DNA of 8,128 nucleotides from Clostridia bacterium (lineage in GTDB: Bacteria > Bacillota > Clostridia > Oscillospirales > Acutalibacteraceae). Made by a program: the position numbers and the translations under genes. The stretch spans positions 1-8,128 of the forward strand of contig JAFYJR010000121.1 in NCBI GenBank assembly GCA_017538005.1. The letters run 5' to 3'. The notes beneath the pieces are model-generated. The model was not told where the DNA came from and did not search any database. It saw only the letters and a program-made list of their open reading frames with translations. This document shows positions 5,523 to 8,128 of this stretch, piece after piece; the first letter of the stretch is position 1; every line of letters begins with the position of its first letter.

Positions 5523-5533
5523 CGGAGGAAAAT

Positions 5534-8128
5534 ATGAAAAGAACCGATTTGAAGAAAATTCTCATTATCGGCTCCGGACCGATTGTTATCGGCCAGGCTG
5601 CCGAGTTTGATTATGCAGGTACACAGGCCTGCCTTGCTCTTAAAGAAGAGGGCTATGAGGTCATACTCTGCAATTCAAACCCGGCAACAATAATGACCGA
5701 TACAAGTATCGCCGACAAGGTGTATATGGAGCCGCTTACGCTTGAATACATTGCGAAGATTCTTCGCTATGAGAGACCTGACGCAATTATCCCGGGCATC
5801 GGCGGACAAACAGGTCTTAATCTCTGCATGCAGCTTGAGAAAAAAGGAATACTGAAAGAGTGCGACTGTCAGCTTATCGGCACCCCTTCGGAGTCAATAG
5901 AAAAAGCTGAGGACAGGGAACTCTTTAAAGAGATGTGCGAGTCCATAGGGGAGCCCGTAATTCCTTCGGAGATTACTTATAATCTTGATGAGGCGAAGGC
6001 CGCGGCCGAGCATATCGGCTATCCGGTCGTCCTTCGACCGGCATTCACGCTCGGCGGCACAGGCGGCGGCTTCGCCTACAACGAGGAGGAACTCCTCGAA
6101 GTCGGCAAGAATGCTTTCGCGATGTCACCTGTACATCAGGTCCTTATCGAAAAGAGCGTACGCGGCTATAAAGAAATTGAGTTTGAGGTAATGCGCGACG
6201 GTTCTGACCATGCCATCACAATCTGCGGCATGGAAAATGTTGACCCCGTCGGCGTTCACACCGGTGACTCCATAGTTGTCGCTCCGATCCTGTCTCTCAA
6301 TGATAAGGATCTCAAAATGCTCAACGACAGCGCGATAAAGATTATCCGTGAACTCAAAATTGAGGGCGGCTGCAATGTTCAGTTTGCGCTCAATCCCGAG
6401 AGTTCAGAATACTTCCTTATTGAAGTTAATCCCAGAGTATCACACTCTTCAGCTCTCGCTTCAAAGGCTTCAGGTTATCCGATAGCCAGAGTCACTGCCA
6501 AGATAGCAGTAGGTATGACTCTTGAAGAGATACCCGTTGCAGGCGGTACTGCCGCAATAGAACCTTCGCTTGATTACCTGGTAGCAAAATTCCCGAGATT
6601 CCCGTTTGACAAGTTCTCATCCGCTCCGAACAATCTCGGCACCCAGATGAAGGCGACAGGCGAGGTAATGGGAATAGGCTCAACTCTCGAGGAATGCTTC
6701 TTGAAATCGGTTCGCTCCCTCGAGATTGGCGTCTGCCATTTCCATCTCTCAAAATTTGATTTCCTCTCAGACGACAACCTGCTTGAATACCTTGAAAGCT
6801 TCAAGGACGACAATATCTACGCCATATTTGAACTCCTCCGTCGCGGCGTGGATATAAAGAAGATTCACGAAGTTACTATGATAACAGAATACTTCCTAGA
6901 GTCCTTTAAACGCATTGTAGATATGGAGAAGAAACTCAAGGCGAATATCAACGATGTATCCGTGCTCAAAGAAGCAAAAGTCATGGGATTCTCAGATGAG
7001 TTTATAGGCAAACTCTGGAATCTTACCGACTATGATGTTTACAAGAAGAGAATTGAAAACGGTATCGTTCCGATCTTCAAGATGGTCGATACATTGCACA
7101 CGGGCAAATACATCGCTTATCTCTACTCTTCATACACCGGTGAGAACGCGTCCAGACTTACCGACAAGAAGAAAATAGTTGTTTTAGGTGCGGGTCCCAT
7201 CAGAATCGGCCAGGGCGTTGAGTTTGACTACTCGACCGTACACGCGGTACAGACGATAAAGCGCGCAGGTTATGAGGCCATCATTATCAATAACAACCCT
7301 GAAACTGTATCCACAGACTACACCACGGCTGACAAACTCTACTTTGAACCGCTCACACCGGAAGATGTAATGGCGATAATAGACTTTGAAAAGCCCGAAG
7401 GTGTCATAGCTTCCCTCGGCGGACAGACCGCCATCAACCTCGCACAGCCGCTCATGGACAGAGGCGTAGAGATTATAGGCACTGACTGTGAGGCGATTGA
7501 CAGGGCAGAGGACAGAGAGAAGTTCAATGCCGTGCTCACATCGTTCGGAATTCCTCAGCCGCGCGGCACTGCCGTCACAAATATTGACGACGGACTGAAA
7601 GCCGCTAACGAGATAGGTTATCCCGTACTTGTCCGTCCTTCATTCGTACTCGGCGGCCGCGCCATGCAGATAGTGTCAACTGATGAGGACCTTACACACT
7701 ATCTGAAGACGGCGGTTGAGATTGATGAGGACAAGCCCGTTCTCGTCGACAAGTATATCCAGGGCAAGGAACTTGAAGTTGACGCGATCTGTGACGGTGT
7801 GGATGTCTTCATACCCGGTATTATGGAACTCGTTGAGCGCACAGGCGTACACAGCGGCGACTCGATTTCCGTATATCCCACATTCAGCGTCTCTGACAAG
7901 GTCAAGGGAACCATTCTTCAATACGCCAAGGCCTTAGGTCTCGGAATTGGCATCAAAGGTCTTTACAACATCCAGTTTATCGTTGATAAGAATGACGATG
8001 TATATATCATCGAAGTAAACCCGCGTTCTTCAAGAACGGTTCCGTTCCTGTCAAAAGCCATGGGCTACAGTCTCGCGGATATTGCGACTGAAGTAATCCT
8101 CGGCAAATCTCTTAAGGAACAGGGTATA
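5534..8128 (+). CDS. carB: Carbamoyl-phosphate synthase large subunit, 3'-truncated by window edge
   Basis: The first 865 codons of an expected roughly 1,065; the frame is open and unbroken to the last base. CarB makes carbamoyl phosphate from bicarbonate, ammonia (delivered by CarA) and two ATP. GGAGG (5524-5528) lies 5 nt before the ATG. Residues 1 to about 400 are the carboxyphosphate half: IGSGPIVIGQAAEFDYAGTQA (11-31), NSNPATIMTD, GGQTGLN, AEDR, RPAFTLGGTGGG, GGCNVQFAL, EVNPRVSHSSALASK. About 400-545 is the oligomerisation domain, and from 546 the carbamoyl-phosphate half begins (VVLGAGPIRIGQGVEFDY), with NNNPETVSTDY, GGQTAINL, VRPSFVLGGRAMQIV and EVNPRSSRTVPF. Glu297, Asn299 and Arg301 match E. 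coli Glu299, Asn301 and Arg303, but E. coli Arg306 is His304 here. The missing part is the end of the second synthetase domain and the regulatory domain. carA is not upstream; it must lie downstream or elsewhere. Confidence 0.97.
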   Translation, partial: MKRTDLKKILIIGSGPIVIGQAAEFDYAGTQACLALKEEGYEVILCNSNPATIMTDTSIADKVYMEPLTLEYIAKILRYERPDAIIPGIGGQTGLNLCMQLEKKGILKECDCQLIGTPSESIEKAEDRELFKEMCESIGEPVIPSEITYNLDEAKAAAEHIGYPVVLRPAFTLGGTGGGFAYNEEELLEVGKNAFAMSPVHQVLIEKSVRGYKEIEFEVMRDGSDHAITICGMENVDPVGVHTGDSIVVAPILSLNDKDLKMLNDSAIKIIRELKIEGGCNVQFALNPESSEYFLIEVNPRVSHSSALASKASGYPIARVTAKIAVGMTLEEIPVAGGTAAIEPSLDYLVAKFPRFPFDKFSSAPNNLGTQMKATGEVMGIGSTLEECFLKSVRSLEIGVCHFHLSKFDFLSDDNLLEYLESFKDDNIYAIFELLRRGVDIKKIHEVTMITEYFLESFKRIVDMEKKLKANINDVSVLKEAKVMGFSDEFIGKLWNLTDYDVYKKRIENGIVPIFKMVDTLHTGKYIAYLYSSYTGENASRLTDKKKIVVLGAGPIRIGQGVEFDYSTVHAVQTIKRAGYEAIIINNNPETVSTDYTTADKLYFEPLTPEDVMAIIDFEKPEGVIASLGGQTAINLAQPLMDRGVEIIGTDCEAIDRAEDREKFNAVLTSFGIPQPRGTAVTNIDDGLKAANEIGYPVLVRPSFVLGGRAMQIVSTDEDLTHYLKTAVEIDEDKPVLVDKYIQGKELEVDAICDGVDVFIPGIMELVERTGVHSGDSISVYPTFSVSDKVKGTILQYAKALGLGIGIKGLYNIQFIVDKNDDVYIIEVNPRSSRTVPFLSKAMGYSLADIATEVILGKSLKEQGI

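Overview
The window looks like ordinary chromosome from an anaerobic, probably gut-dwelling Firmicute of the class Clostridia (Oscillospiraceae/Lachnospiraceae-like). I infer this from the roughly even base composition, strong AGGAGG-type ribosome binding sites, consensus sigma-A promoters, tRNA genes with encoded CCA, a two-domain secreted lipoprotein of a kind common in gut Clostridia, and protein sequences closest to Firmicute versions as I remember them. No species can be named from sequence alone. Every gene I support is on the + strand.

Layout. (1) 2-1527: the 3' end of a polyamine ABC permease gene (potC) overlaps by 4 nt a complete substrate-binding protein gene (potD). The binding protein has a cleavable signal peptide, no lipobox, and a C-terminal membrane helix. 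(2) 1552-1740: a consensus promoter, tRNA-Leu(GAG) and an intrinsic terminator. (3) 1716-2699: a putative promoter nested in that terminator, then a secreted lipoprotein of unknown function. (4) 2713-2875: a second promoter inside a 16-bp hairpin-forming dyad, tRNA-Leu(CAG) and a terminator. (5) 2886-4445: a leader of about 130 nt with several dyads and a direct repeat, then uraA (uracil permease) and a strong terminator hairpin. (6) 4467-8128: pyrC (short-form dihydroorotase) followed 11 nt later by carB (carbamoyl-phosphate synthase large subunit), which runs off the right edge.

How the parts fit. The left block is polyamine uptake. The right block joins pyrimidine salvage (uracil import) with de novo UMP synthesis: carbamoyl phosphate by CarB and dihydroorotate by PyrC. 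carA, pyrB, pyrD, pyrE, pyrF and pyrR are not visible. No PyrR-type attenuator is recognisable. Instead the uraA leader holds dyads of the form GT-N3-AC, compatible with a DNA-binding repressor (inference), and a terminator separates uraA from pyrC-carB.

I see no wholly new system, mobile element, CRISPR array or phage gene. The observations most worth checking are the membrane-anchored PotD, the truncated dihydroorotase, a His at a normally Arg catalytic position in CarB, the dyad-embedded promoters and the uraA operator-like leader.
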